From Bacteroidetes bacterium HGW-Bacteroidetes-3 (lineage in GTDB: Bacteria; Bacteroidota; Bacteroidia; Flavobacteriales; Flavobacteriaceae): a DNA stretch of 32,109 nt. Made by a program: the position numbers and the translations under genes. The stretch spans positions 1 through 32,109 of the forward strand of contig PHDE01000017.1 of NCBI GenBank assembly GCA_002842505.1. Reading direction: 5' to 3'. The notes below the pieces were generated by a model. The model was given only the letters and a program-made list of their open reading frames with translations, searched no databases and was not told the origin of the DNA. Positions within the stretch are counted from its first letter, which is position 1; every line of letters begins with the position of its first letter. Shown here one piece after another: positions 16,954 through 25,923 of this stretch.

Positions 16954-17248
16954 TTACTAAATCGTTTAAAATTTCGAACTTATTGGTTTGAACTTGGTTC
17001 ACAAAAATGCCATCTTTATAGGTTGCAAAAGTAGGCAGATTGTCAACTTTTGCCATTTTTCGAGATTCCGGAAACTTTTCCGCATCCACAATCACAAAAG
17101 CTACATTTTCATTTTCTGAAGCCAGTTTCTTGAATTTTGGTTTCATAATTCGGCAATTTCCACACCAACTAGCCGCAAACTGAACCACTACGGTTTTATT
17201 TTCGCTTACTATTTGAGGTAAATTATCTTCTGCTATTTCTTGAAACAT
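16934..17248 (-). CDS. Thioredoxin family protein
   Basis: A 104-aa single-domain thioredoxin without a signal peptide. The redox motif is WCGNC (residues 28-32) in 'VVVQFAASWCGNCRIMKPKF', in place of the canonical WCGPC, and the cis-proline is in 'DNLPTFATYKDG'. The protein likely reduces the upstream-encoded peroxiredoxin in the cytoplasm. It lies 12 nt after the peroxiredoxin stop and overlaps the DUF6952 gene by 20 nt. The Asn in the active site should shift its redox potential compared with WCGPC; that is inference. Confidence 0.92.
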   Translation of the reverse strand: MFQEIAEDNLPQIVSENKTVVVQFAASWCGNCRIMKPKFKKLASENENVAFVIVDAEKFPESRKMAKVDNLPTFATYKDGIFVNQVQTNKFEILNDLVNEVTNN

Positions 17249-17260
17249 CTTAATTATTTT

Positions 17261-17902
<642 letters not shown>

Positions 17903-17939
17903 AATTTATTTTTTTATTGTTTATAATTCTAATTTTATA

Positions 17940-17947
17940 CAAATATA
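17940..17947 (-). promoter_or_regulatory. Putative -7 box of the peroxiredoxin operon
   Basis: Minus-strand TATATTTG fits TAnnTTTG and lies 37 nt before the ATG. A TTTG occurs further upstream but about 25 nt away, longer than the usual 19-21, so the -33 element is doubtful. Confidence 0.4.
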
Positions 17948-18061
17948 AGCCCGATTGCTTGTTTTTTAATTACAAATTCTATCCTAATTTTTTATAAAAC
18001 TATAATATTTTTTTATAGTAAAAAATAATACTAAGCAAATACCTTATAATTGATGTTAGAA

Positions 18062-19225
18062 TTATTTGCTGGCAAAAAGTTTTATGTCATTTTCAGAAAC
18101 TTCTTTTTCGCCTAATATAATAAGTCGCTCAACAACATTCCTAAGTTCTCTTATATTCCCTGTCCAATCATATTCCTGCAGCAATTTAATGGCATTTTCA
18201 GAAAATTTCTTAACGGCAGTTCCGTGCTCTTCTGCAATTTGTTCAGCAAAAAACTGAATTAAAAGCGGTATATCCTCTCTTCTGTCGTTTAATGAAGGAA
18301 CGTTTATTAAAATTACCGCCAAACGGTGGTATAAATCTTCCCTAAATTTACCTTCGGCAATTTCCTTTTGTAAATCCTTATTTGTGGCGGCAATCACACG
18401 CACATCAACTTTTATGTCTTTATCGCTCCCAACTCTCGAAATGATGTTTTCCTGTAAAACACGCAGCACTTTTGCTTGGGCAGAAAGACTCATATCGCCA
18501 ATTTCATCCAAAAAAATAGTGCCTCCATTTGCAGCTTCAAACTTTCCTGCTCTGTCTTTTATGGCTCCGGTAAACGAACCTTTTACATGACCAAACAACT
18601 CGCTTTCAATTAATTCTGAAGGAATTGCCGCGCAATTTACCTCCACCATTGGCGCTTTGGCCCGCTCGCTTTTTTCATGCAGCCAATGCGCCACCAATTC
18701 TTTTCCAGTTCCGTTTGGTCCTGTAATTAAAACCCGTGCATCGGTTGGCGCCACTTTATCAATCATTGTTTTAATATGGGTGATGGCGTTGCTTGCGCCA
18801 ATCATTTCATATTTTTTGCTCACTTTGCTTTTTAACAAAATATTTTGGACAACCAATTCCTTTTTGTCCAAAGCATTGCGAACGGTATTTAACAATCGGT
18901 TTAAATCGGGCGGTTTTGAGATATAATCAAAAGCGCCCAAACGCATCGTATTTACGGCAGTATCCAAGTCACCGTGACCCGAAATCATCACAAACGGAAT
19001 TTCAGGTTTTAATTTTTTGACTCTTTCCAGCACTTCAACACCATCCATTTTTGGCATTTTTATATCGCACAACACCAAATCAAAATCCGATTTGGTAATC
19101 ATGTCTATCCCAATCAAACCATCTTCCGCTTCTTCAACCTCGTAGGTTTCATTTTCTTCTGAAATAATTTTCTTCAATACCCTGCGAATGGAAGCTTCAT
19201 CTTCAATAATTAATATTTTTGGCAT
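18062..19225 (-). CDS. NtrC-like sigma-54 response regulator lacking the Fis DNA-binding domain
   Basis: A 387-aa protein. Receiver domain residues 1-120 with D9, phospho-acceptor D54 ('LVLCDIKMPKMDG') and Lys of 'YISKPP'. AAA+ domain from about 140 to 375: Walker A 'GPNGTGKE', 'GSFTGA' in place of the sigma-54-contacting GAFTGA, Walker B 'GGTIFLDEIGDM', arginine-finger region 'FREDLYHRLAV', sensor II 'DWTGNIRELRNVVERLI'. The protein ends a dozen residues later with 'FASK', so the Fis-type helix-turn-helix found in classical NtrC (about 460 aa) is absent. Homologues of this length are usual in Flavobacteria, so it is not a truncation. It may activate sigma-54 from solution. Confidence 0.9.
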   Translation of the reverse strand: MPKILIIEDEASIRRVLKKIISEENETYEVEEAEDGLIGIDMITKSDFDLVLCDIKMPKMDGVEVLERVKKLKPEIPFVMISGHGDLDTAVNTMRLGAFDYISKPPDLNRLLNTVRNALDKKELVVQNILLKSKVSKKYEMIGASNAITHIKTMIDKVAPTDARVLITGPNGTGKELVAHWLHEKSERAKAPMVEVNCAAIPSELIESELFGHVKGSFTGAIKDRAGKFEAANGGTIFLDEIGDMSLSAQAKVLRVLQENIISRVGSDKDIKVDVRVIAATNKDLQKEIAEGKFREDLYHRLAVILINVPSLNDRREDIPLLIQFFAEQIAEEHGTAVKKFSENAIKLLQEYDWTGNIRELRNVVERLIILGEKEVSENDIKLFASK

Positions 19226-19328
19226 TTTTTAGTCGTTTTAAAGAAAATAAATGAACTGTAAATCCATCTATTTTAAATTCTTATAGGTTATTTTTTTAAT
19301 TAGTAAATCGTAATTAATATTTTTTTTG

Positions 19329-19421
19329 GCGTTACCACAAGGGTCGCGCCTTTCGTTCCAATCTTTTTTACTTCGCCGAAAAGGCGAATCAAAAAAGGAT
19401 TTCCTCTACAGTCCCTAACGC
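19329..19421. repeat. 93-bp palindromic intergenic repeat (GCGTTA...TAACGC)
   Basis: Bounded by GCGTTA (19329-19334) and TAACGC (19416-19421), with a strong central hairpin: CTTTTTT-AC-TTCGCC (19363-19377) against GGCGAA-TC-AAAAAAG (19383-19397), loop GAAAA, interrupted by a 2x2 mismatch. The left shoulder 'GGGTCGCGCC' and the right shoulder 'CAGTCCCTAACGC' resemble, from memory, a repeat dispersed in Bacteroidota genomes with the frame GCGTTACC...GGGTCG...ATCTTTTTT...AAAAAAGGAT...TCCCTAACGC. No coding capacity. Confidence 0.6.
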
Positions 19422-19511
19422 AAATGCGGTCTAAACAAAAATCAATTCTCATTCAGCTTTAGTTAATGCTGTAATTTTTAGCATCTAACCGATTTTTCTT
19501 AAATTATCAAA

Positions 19512-19609
19512 TCGCAAATCAAAAATCGTAATTCGTAATTCGCAATTCATAATTCGTAATTCATAATTCGTAATTCGTAAATCATAATTCGTAATTCGTA
19601 ATTCGTAAA
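19512..19609. repeat. Tandem heptamer array, 14 units of TCGTAAT type
   Basis: Fourteen uninterrupted 7-bp units fill 19512-19609: variants TCGTAAT (seven), TCATAAT (three), TCGTAAA (two), TCGCAAT, TCGCAAA and TCAAAAA; counts are by eye. The permease stop codon (TGA, complement of TCA at 19610-19612) occupies the phase of a fifteenth unit. All units keep exact length, which suggests recent slippage expansion with point changes. Confidence 0.85.
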
Positions 19610-20917
19610 TCAGTATTTCAGCCATTTGTATATTTCTTTGTAGCTTGGTTTTTTGCCGTACATTAAAATTCCGACTCTGTAAATTTTGGCCGCGAACCAA
19701 ACCATTCCAATAAAAGTAATAATTAACAGCAATATTGAGGTTATTAATTGCCACCAAGGCACGCCAAAAGGAATGCGCATGAGCATCACAATTGGCGAGG
19801 TTAACGGAAACAATGAAAAAGCGACTGCAATTGGTCCGTGCGGATTTTCAATCACCGAAAAACCAACATAAATAGCGATGACCAAAGGCATTAAAACCGG
19901 CATCATAAATTGTTGCGTATCGGTTTCACTGTCAACGGCTGCGCCAATTGCAGCATAAATGGAGCTGTAAATTAAATAGCCGCCCAAAAAGTAAATAATA
20001 AACGAAAAAAACATCGTAAGAATAGGCAAATTTTTAATTTCCTGAAGCACCAATTGTAAATCGTTATTGGTTGAATTTTGCATTTGCTGAACCATTTCAG
20101 GGGCCATTTGAGCGGAACTTGAACTCACTTCGCCAACCCCAAAATATAAGGTAACCGCAAACAATAAAATTCCGCCAATCACCATCCAAATAATAAACTG
20201 CAAAATTCCCGCCATCGCATTTCCTATTATTTTTCCCATCATCAATTGAAAAGGTTTTACCGATGAAATAATCACTTCAATAATACGGCTGGTTTTTTCT
20301 TCAATTACACTTCGCATCACGGAAGTTCCGTAAATGATAATGAACATAAAAATCAAATAACCAAAACCGCCACCTGCAAACATTCGCAAAACACTGCCAA
20401 TTTTAGAAGATTTTTCTCCCGAAAAATTTTCAGCATCAATGGTGACTTTCGTTTCTATGGATTTTATTTTATCAACATCTATTTGAAGTTGCGCAATTTT
20501 TAAGTTTCTTATTTTTTTTTCAAGCTTGCTTTCTATGCTGCTCAAAACCGTTAAACTTGGCGTGTCATTGGAAAAAAAAGTGATGCCGTTTGAAAGTTCG
20601 CTCAAACTGTCGCTTTTAGGAATCACCAACAATCCGTAATAAAATTCTTTGGTTTTTTCTCTTGCTTCTTCAATCCCCAAACTTGTTAAATCGATATATT
20701 TTACCGCATCTGAATCTTCAAAAGCATCTGAAAATTTTTGGGATTCATCAACAAAAGCAATGGTGCGAATTTCTTCGGCGTTTTTTTCATTTAAAAAAAT
20801 GATCAGTAAAAAAAGGCCTACCACCATAAGCGGACTCAACACGGTCATTATAATAAATGATTTGTTTTTAACCTTAGCCAAAAACTCTCTTTTGATGATT
20901 AATTTTAATTTGTCCAT
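19610..20917 (-). CDS. ABC-2 type transporter permease (NatB-like)
   Basis: A 435-aa membrane protein starting 'MDKLKLIIKREFLAKVKNKSFIIMTVLSP', the usual N-terminus of NatB/YhaP-like exporters. A first TM at about 22-43 is followed by a large external domain (about 45-180) and five to six TMs: about 185-205, 236-265, 305-330, 345-362, 372-395 and 400-425. The segment 'SVMRSVIEEKTSRIIEVIISSV' (about 206-227) is the coupling region typical of the family. It pairs with the ATPase encoded 6 nt upstream. NatAB of Bacillus exports Na+; the cargo here is unknown. The stop codon abuts a heptamer repeat array. Confidence 0.88.
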   Translation of the reverse strand: MDKLKLIIKREFLAKVKNKSFIIMTVLSPLMVVGLFLLIIFLNEKNAEEIRTIAFVDESQKFSDAFEDSDAVKYIDLTSLGIEEAREKTKEFYYGLLVIPKSDSLSELSNGITFFSNDTPSLTVLSSIESKLEKKIRNLKIAQLQIDVDKIKSIETKVTIDAENFSGEKSSKIGSVLRMFAGGGFGYLIFMFIIIYGTSVMRSVIEEKTSRIIEVIISSVKPFQLMMGKIIGNAMAGILQFIIWMVIGGILLFAVTLYFGVGEVSSSSAQMAPEMVQQMQNSTNNDLQLVLQEIKNLPILTMFFSFIIYFLGGYLIYSSIYAAIGAAVDSETDTQQFMMPVLMPLVIAIYVGFSVIENPHGPIAVAFSLFPLTSPIVMLMRIPFGVPWWQLITSILLLIITFIGMVWFAAKIYRVGILMYGKKPSYKEIYKWLKY

Positions 20918-20923
20918 TTCTTT

Positions 20924-21853
20924 CTAGCTATTGGAAGCCACTGATTTTAAAAATATGTCGTTTACACTTGGTATAACTTCGGTAAAATGCGTTATCTGCG
21001 CCTTATTGTTTAAAAATTCAATCAAATCTTTTGAAGTTTCGCAGTTTTTTAAATTGATCAAAAGCCGTAAATCATCATTGAATGATATTGTTTGGGAATT
21101 TTCCGCCGAAAACTTTTCATTTATTTGATTCAACAACAGCTCTTTATTATCAGACAACAACCCAACTTCAAACTGATTGGTTTTAAATTGTTGTTTGATG
21201 TCTTTTAACTTTCCGTCGAGTATTTTATTCGATTTATTGATCAAAGCAATATAGTCGCACATTTCCTCCACCGATTCCATTCTGTGCGTGGAAAAAATGA
21301 TACTTGCGCCTTCATCGCGCAAATTTAAAATTTCGTCTTTAATTAAATTGGCATTTATGGGATCGAATCCGCTGAAAGGTTCATCAAAAATTAACAATTT
21401 CGGAGTATGCATCACAGTGACAATAAATTGCACTTTTTGCGCCATTCCTTTAGAAAGTTCCTGAATTTTTTTGTCCCACCAATGGGTAATTTCAAATTTT
21501 TCAAACCAATATTTCAATTTTCTTTTGGCTTCCTCTTTAGACATTCCTTTTAGCTGCGCCAAATACAAAGCCTGTTCGCCAACTTTCATGCTTTTGTACA
21601 AACCGCGCTCTTCGGGCAAATAGCCAATATGCTGAATATGATGAGGTTGCAGAATTTCACCGTCTAAATAAACGGTTCCGCTATCGGGTAAGGTAATTTG
21701 GTTTATGATTCTTATTAAAGAGGTTTTTCCTGCGCCATTTGGACCCAATAATCCAAATATACTTCCTTTTGGCACCGAAATTGAAACGTTGTTTAATGCC
21801 GTAAAACTTCCATAGTTTTTACATACATTCTCAACCGTTAAAACATTGTTCAT
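20924..21853 (-). CDS. ABC transporter ATP-binding protein (NatA-like)
   Basis: A 309-aa ATPase. Walker A GPNGAGKTS (residues 37-45), Q-loop region 'IGYLPEERGLYKSM', signature 'LSKGMAQK' (about 135-142), Walker B 'LLIFDEPFSGFDP' and switch His in 'IIFSTHRMESVE'. A C-terminal extension of about 90 residues after the core is typical of the NatA/CcmA group. The permease gene follows after 6 nt, so the two form a two-gene exporter unit. The 'LPEERGLY' stretch is shared with YhaQ/NatA-type proteins. Confidence 0.92.
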   Translation of the reverse strand: MNNVLTVENVCKNYGSFTALNNVSISVPKGSIFGLLGPNGAGKTSLIRIINQITLPDSGTVYLDGEILQPHHIQHIGYLPEERGLYKSMKVGEQALYLAQLKGMSKEEAKRKLKYWFEKFEITHWWDKKIQELSKGMAQKVQFIVTVMHTPKLLIFDEPFSGFDPINANLIKDEILNLRDEGASIIFSTHRMESVEEMCDYIALINKSNKILDGKLKDIKQQFKTNQFEVGLLSDNKELLLNQINEKFSAENSQTISFNDDLRLLINLKNCETSKDLIEFLNNKAQITHFTEVIPSVNDIFLKSVASNS

Positions 21854-21921
21854 GCGATAGTTTTTGATTCGAAGGACGAAAATAGAACTATTTTGCTAAA
21901 ATTTGGTTAATCTTATTATAA

Positions 21922-22147
21922 AATTAATAGTAACTAATCAGTGCCTAGAGTTTGGAGTGCCTAGAGTGCCTAAAGTTTAAAATTTCAAGCCCGACAACCG
22001 TATCAAGACGAGACATTTTCTTAATTTTTTAAAAAATGGCTTATTTCTAATATCATTGAAACTGTTTTACTTCGTAAAAATCCCTTTTTTTAACTTTAAG
22101 TACTTCAAACTTTAGGCACTTTAAGTACTGATTAGTTACAATTAATA
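21922..22147. mobile_element. 210-bp MITE with long inverted repeats and an 8-bp target duplication
   Basis: The element proper is 21930-22139. Its ends GTAACTAATCAGT and ACTGATTAGTTAC are perfect reverse complements over 13 bp, and similarity extends inward through repeats of the AGTGCCTAAAGT type to about 45 bp; the left side carries an extra 16-bp repeat copy. Direct repeats AATTAATA flank it at 21922-21929 and 22140-22147. No coding capacity. The right copy of the duplication contains the TAA of the 22142-22834 gene. Confidence 0.8.
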
Positions 22148-22834
22148 CATCTTTTCAATATACTTTTGTTGTATGGTTTTTAACAATTCCAACGTGGCTT
22201 TTGGTTTTACAATCCGTAAAATTTCAGTAATGCCGTGATTCACATAAAAAATACCTTTCGCTATATCGTAATTGCTTTCAGTTATATTGTGCTTTACATC
22301 ATAAGTGAGTTTTTTAAACTCATCCCAACCCATATATCTTGGCACTTCAACATAATAGGTATTGTCTTCATCTTTAGAGTGATAAATACCTTTGTCCAAT
22401 TCTTCAATGTTGAAAAAACGATTTATTCGTATTAAAGCTTCCGTAGAGGCAAATTTTTCACTTTTCGCAAAATCATAGCCTTCATCTTTATAATATTGCT
22501 GAATTTGGCCAATTTCGTGAAAGCGGTTTATTCCTTTTACCCTAACGCCTTCTAATTTTCGGGAATTCATGGTCACTTCGCATTTTGCGCCATCCAATTT
22601 CAAATTATATTTCTCGTTAATTTTTTTGGTGACACGCAATATTTTTTCAAAAGAATTGGGCGTTTTTGTGACAAAAATAATAGATACCGGTTTCACAATC
22701 TCCGTAAATCTGCCATAGTAATTTTTATATGGATCCGGAACATTAATTACAAATGTGTTAAGAAGCTTGTTTTCATTAACAGTGTCTATATTTTCTTGTA
22801 TAATAATTTTCCCAATAAGTTCTTTTGTTCCCAT
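22142..22834 (-). CDS. Hypothetical protein, unrecognised
   Basis: A 230-aa protein without signal peptide or TM. It is rich in charged and aromatic residues, with 'VINVPDPYKNYYGRF', 'KPVSIIFVTKTPNSFEKILRVTKKI', 'FNIEELDKGIYHSKDEDNTYYVEVPRYMGWDEF' and 'GIFYVNHGITEILRIVKPKATLELLKTIQQKY'. I do not recognise the family; the alternating beta and helical segments suggest an alpha/beta cytoplasmic protein. It is divergent from the MarR gene of the fatty-acid operon with 129 bp between their starts, so both could share the operator seen there. Its stop codon lies in the target duplication of a MITE, so insertion did not change the protein. Confidence 0.65.
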   Translation of the reverse strand: MGTKELIGKIIIQENIDTVNENKLLNTFVINVPDPYKNYYGRFTEIVKPVSIIFVTKTPNSFEKILRVTKKINEKYNLKLDGAKCEVTMNSRKLEGVRVKGINRFHEIGQIQQYYKDEGYDFAKSEKFASTEALIRINRFFNIEELDKGIYHSKDEDNTYYVEVPRYMGWDEFKKLTYDVKHNITESNYDIAKGIFYVNHGITEILRIVKPKATLELLKTIQQKYIEKMY

Positions 22835-22927
22835 AGTTTTAATGTTTGTAATTTGTTTTTAAACTTATTCCTTTTTTTCATAATAAACAAACAAAATAGC
22901 AGAACAAAATATTTTTTTTTAATTTAT

Positions 22928-22959
22928 TATGCGTGCATAGTATTTTTTTTATATATTTG
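22928..22959 (+). promoter_or_regulatory. Palindromic operator and -7 box in front of the MarR gene
   Basis: TATGC-GT-GCATA (22928-22939) is a perfect 5-bp-arm palindrome of the sort bound by MarR dimers, and TATATTTG (22952-22959) fits the -7 element. The ATG at 22964 is only 4 nt beyond that box, so a transcript starting there would be leaderless. No TTTG is found at -33; the palindrome covers that interval. Binding is inferred. Confidence 0.45.
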
Positions 22960-22963
22960 GGAA

Positions 22964-23416
22964 ATGCAAAAGGAACAAACAATAGATCACACACTTAGAG
23001 CTACCTGGCAATCAGTGGCTAAAATGTATAATGAACAGGCTGCAAAGCACGACAGCACCATGGCCATGGCTTTTGTTTTATTGAATATAGATGTTGAAAA
23101 TGGAACTCCGTCAACCGCATTGGGGCCTTTAATGGGAATGGAATCTACCAGTCTTTCGCGTATTTTGAAAAGTATGGAAGAAAAAGGACTTATTTATAGA
23201 GAAAAAAATCCTGAAGACGGAAGGGGAATTTTGATAAAAACTACTGAATTCGGACTTGAAAAAAGAAATATTTCAAAAGAGCACGTCCTTATATTTAATG
23301 AAACAGTAAGAAAGCATATTTCTGAAGAAAAAATAAATCACTTTTTTGAAGTTACAGAAACAATAAATTCGTTGATAAATAACAGAAAGATTTTTGAAAA
23401 TAATTCGACTAAATAA
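22964..23416 (+). CDS. MarR family transcriptional regulator of the beta-oxidation genes
   Basis: The start is the ATG at 22964 (150 aa); the frame is open further upstream but that part overlaps the divergent gene and is not MarR-like. A winged helix-turn-helix is seen: 'STALGPLMGMESTSLSRILKSMEEKGLIYREKNPEDGRGILIKTTEFG', with recognition helix around 'ESTSLSRILKSME' and a basic wing 'PEDGRG'. N- and C-terminal helices would form the dimer interface. Its position before fadN-, fadA- and fadE-like genes suggests it represses them and responds to a fatty acid or acyl-CoA. The gap to fadN is 105 bp. Confidence 0.88.
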   Translation: MQKEQTIDHTLRATWQSVAKMYNEQAAKHDSTMAMAFVLLNIDVENGTPSTALGPLMGMESTSLSRILKSMEEKGLIYREKNPEDGRGILIKTTEFGLEKRNISKEHVLIFNETVRKHISEEKINHFFEVTETINSLINNRKIFENNSTK

Positions 23417-23521
23417 AAAATAAATTAAAAACAATGAAATGAGCATAACGGAAATAATATACAAACTCCGAAAATAATATGCGAATTCCAAGCGACCATT
23501 AAAAACAAACAATATGAACTT

Positions 23522-25921
23522 ATGAAAAGACCAATTAAAAAAGTAGCTGTAATCGGATCCGGAATTATGGGATCGGGAATTGCCTGTCATTTCGCAAATA
23601 TTGGTGTAGAAGTTTTGTTGCTCGACATAATTCCTCGCGAATTAAATGAAGCAGAAAAAGCAAAAGGACTTACGCTGGAAAACAAATTTGTGCGGAACAG
23701 AATTGTAAATGATAGTTTAACCGCTTCATTAAAATCGAAACCCTCACCTATTTACGACCTAAAATTTGCCAACAGAATAACAACGGGAAATTTGGAAGAC
23801 GATTTACACAAAATTAAAGAGGTGGATTGGATTATTGAAGTTGTTATTGAACGATTGGATATTAAACAGCAGGTTTTTGAAAAAATTGAAAAGTACAGAA
23901 AACCCGGTACATTGATTACTTCAAATACTTCGGGTATTCCTATTAAATATATGAATAAGGGAAGAAGTGAAGATTTTCAGCAACATTTTGCCGTAACACA
24001 CTTTTTTAATCCGCCACGTTATTTAAAACTTTTTGAAGTGGTTCCGGGTCCAAACTGCAAGCAGGAAGTTGTCGACTTTTTAATGATGTACGGTGAAAAA
24101 TTCTTGGGAAAAACTTCGGTTTTGGCTAAAGACACACCAGCATTTATCGGCAACAGAGTCGGTATTTTCGGAATTATGAGTTTATTTCACCAAGTAAAAG
24201 AATTGGGATTGACTATTGAAGAAATTGATAAATTAACGGGGCCAGTTATTGGCAGGCCAAAATCGGCAACTTTTAGAACCGTTGATGTGGTTGGCTTGGA
24301 TACGTTGGTTCATGTAGCCAACGGAATTTATGAAAACTGCAAGGAAGATGAAGCGCTAGCGTTGTTTAAACTTCCTGAATTTATTGATACCATGGTGAAA
24401 AATAAATGGTTGGGAAGCAAAACCAAACAAGGATTTTACAAAATGGTGACCGAAAACGGCAAAAGAGATATTCTTTCTTTAGATTTAGATACCATGGAAT
24501 ATCGCCAAAATAAAAAAGCCAGTTTTGCAACGCTTGAACTTACCAAAACCATTGACCACGTAATTGACCGATTTAAAGTGTTGGTAAAAGGAAAGGACAA
24601 AGCAGGCGAATTTTACAGAAAAAATTTCGCGGCTATGTTTGGCTATGTCCAAAACCGTATTCCAGAAATTTCTGATGAATTATACCGATTAGATGATGCC
24701 ATGAAAGCCGGTTTTGGCTGGGAACATGGACCATTTCAAATTTGGGATGCCATTGGTGTTGAAGCCGGAATTGAACTGATGAAAGCAGAAAACCTTCCGG
24801 TGGCCAATTGGGTCACTGAAATGTTGGCAAGCGGAAATAAATCATTCTATACCGTAAAGGACGGCGCAAAATATTATTATTCAATTCCATCTAAAAAACA
24901 GGAGAAAATTCCGGGTCAAGACAGTTTTATCATCCTCGACAATATTAGGGAAGCCAAAACAATTTGGTCAAATCCGGGAGCTTCCATACAACATTTAGGC
25001 GATGGCGTTTTAAATGTGGAATTTCAGTCTAAAATGAACACGTTGGGCGGCGAAGTTTTACAAGCCATTAACAAAGGAATTGATTTGGCTGAAACAGAAT
25101 ATGAGGCAGTTATATTAGGAAACCAAGGCGCTAATTTTTCTGTTGGCGCTAATTTAGGCATGGTTTTTATGATGGCCGTTGAGCAGGAATATGATGAACT
25201 TAACCTTTCCGTAAAATATTTCCAAGACACCGTAATGCGTTTGCGTTACTCGTCTTGCCCAACCATTATTGCGCCACACGGTTTAACATTTGGAGGCGCA
25301 TGTGAAATGAGCATGCACGCCGATAAAGTGATTGCCGCCGCAGAAACTTATATTGGTTTGGTTGAATTTGGCGTGGGAATAATTCCTGGTGGCGCAGGTT
25401 CAAAAGAAATGACTTTAAGAGCTTCGGAAGGCTTGTTAAAAGATGATGTTAAATTGAATAAACTGCGTGATTATTTTATAAACGTGGCAACGGCAAAAGT
25501 GGCAACTTCAGCTTATGAAGCTTATGATTTAGGATTCTTTAAAGAATATAAGGACATTGTTGTGGTAAACAGAGACCGTCAAATAGCCACAGCGAAACGT
25601 CACGCCATTCAGCTTTTGGAAGACGGATACACACAACCGGTTCCTAAAAAAGCATTGGTTTACGGCCAACAGGCCTTGGGGATGTTTTTGGTGGGAACAG
25701 ACAGTTTGGAAAAAGGACATTATGCCACTGAACACGACAAAAAAATAGCCAATAAATTAGGCTATGTAATGGCTGGAGGAAATTTATCGGAACCAACTTA
25801 TGTGTCTGAACAATACTTATTAGACCTTGAACGTGAGGCGTTTATGAGTTTGTGCACAGAGCGCAAAACATTGGAACGTATTGAATATATGTTAAAAACC
25901 GGCAAACCATTACGCAATTAA
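23522..25921 (+). CDS. fadN: 3-hydroxyacyl-CoA dehydrogenase / enoyl-CoA hydratase (FadN-type)
   Basis: A 799-aa bifunctional enzyme of beta-oxidation. The dehydrogenase comes first: NAD-binding 'VAVIGSGIMGSGIACHFA' (residues 8-25) and catalytic pair H160 ('VTHFFNPPRY') and E172, then the 3HCDH C-terminal domains. From about residue 490 follows a crotonase domain with the oxyanion region 'GANFSVGANLGM' and the 'FGGACEMSMHADKVIAA...GLVEFGVGIIPGGAG' segment (about 590-626). This order is that of Bacillus FadN (789 aa), the reverse of E. coli FadB. It hydrates enoyl-CoA and oxidises the product to 3-ketoacyl-CoA, which FadA cleaves. First enzyme gene after the MarR regulator. Confidence 0.93.
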   Translation: MKRPIKKVAVIGSGIMGSGIACHFANIGVEVLLLDIIPRELNEAEKAKGLTLENKFVRNRIVNDSLTASLKSKPSPIYDLKFANRITTGNLEDDLHKIKEVDWIIEVVIERLDIKQQVFEKIEKYRKPGTLITSNTSGIPIKYMNKGRSEDFQQHFAVTHFFNPPRYLKLFEVVPGPNCKQEVVDFLMMYGEKFLGKTSVLAKDTPAFIGNRVGIFGIMSLFHQVKELGLTIEEIDKLTGPVIGRPKSATFRTVDVVGLDTLVHVANGIYENCKEDEALALFKLPEFIDTMVKNKWLGSKTKQGFYKMVTENGKRDILSLDLDTMEYRQNKKASFATLELTKTIDHVIDRFKVLVKGKDKAGEFYRKNFAAMFGYVQNRIPEISDELYRLDDAMKAGFGWEHGPFQIWDAIGVEAGIELMKAENLPVANWVTEMLASGNKSFYTVKDGAKYYYSIPSKKQEKIPGQDSFIILDNIREAKTIWSNPGASIQHLGDGVLNVEFQSKMNTLGGEVLQAINKGIDLAETEYEAVILGNQGANFSVGANLGMVFMMAVEQEYDELNLSVKYFQDTVMRLRYSSCPTIIAPHGLTFGGACEMSMHADKVIAAAETYIGLVEFGVGIIPGGAGSKEMTLRASEGLLKDDVKLNKLRDYFINVATAKVATSAYEAYDLGFFKEYKDIVVVNRDRQIATAKRHAIQLLEDGYTQPVPKKALVYGQQALGMFLVGTDSLEKGHYATEHDKKIANKLGYVMAGGNLSEPTYVSEQYLLDLEREAFMSLCTERKTLERIEYMLKTGKPLRN

Positions 25922-25923
25922 TG

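Larger units (their letters stand above)
19226..19609. other. Intergenic region filled by repeats
   Basis: A 384-bp gap without a gene. It contains a 93-bp palindromic element (19329-19421) and a 98-bp heptamer array (19512-19609). The remainder is AT-rich leader sequence of the regulator gene, with no clear promoter match. Confidence 0.6.

Noticed and set aside
19512-19609. Possible CRISPR array or iterons
   Set aside because: Units are only 7 bp with no spacers, and no cas or replication gene is nearby.
19485-19757. ORF with 'LRITNYELRIT' protein repeats
   Set aside because: The repeats come from translating the 7-bp DNA array, and the rest is out of frame with the real permease gene; not a repeat protein.
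22796-22963. N-terminal extension of the MarR protein
   Set aside because: It overlaps the divergent gene, is hydrophobic and low-complexity, and the promoter and operator lie within it.
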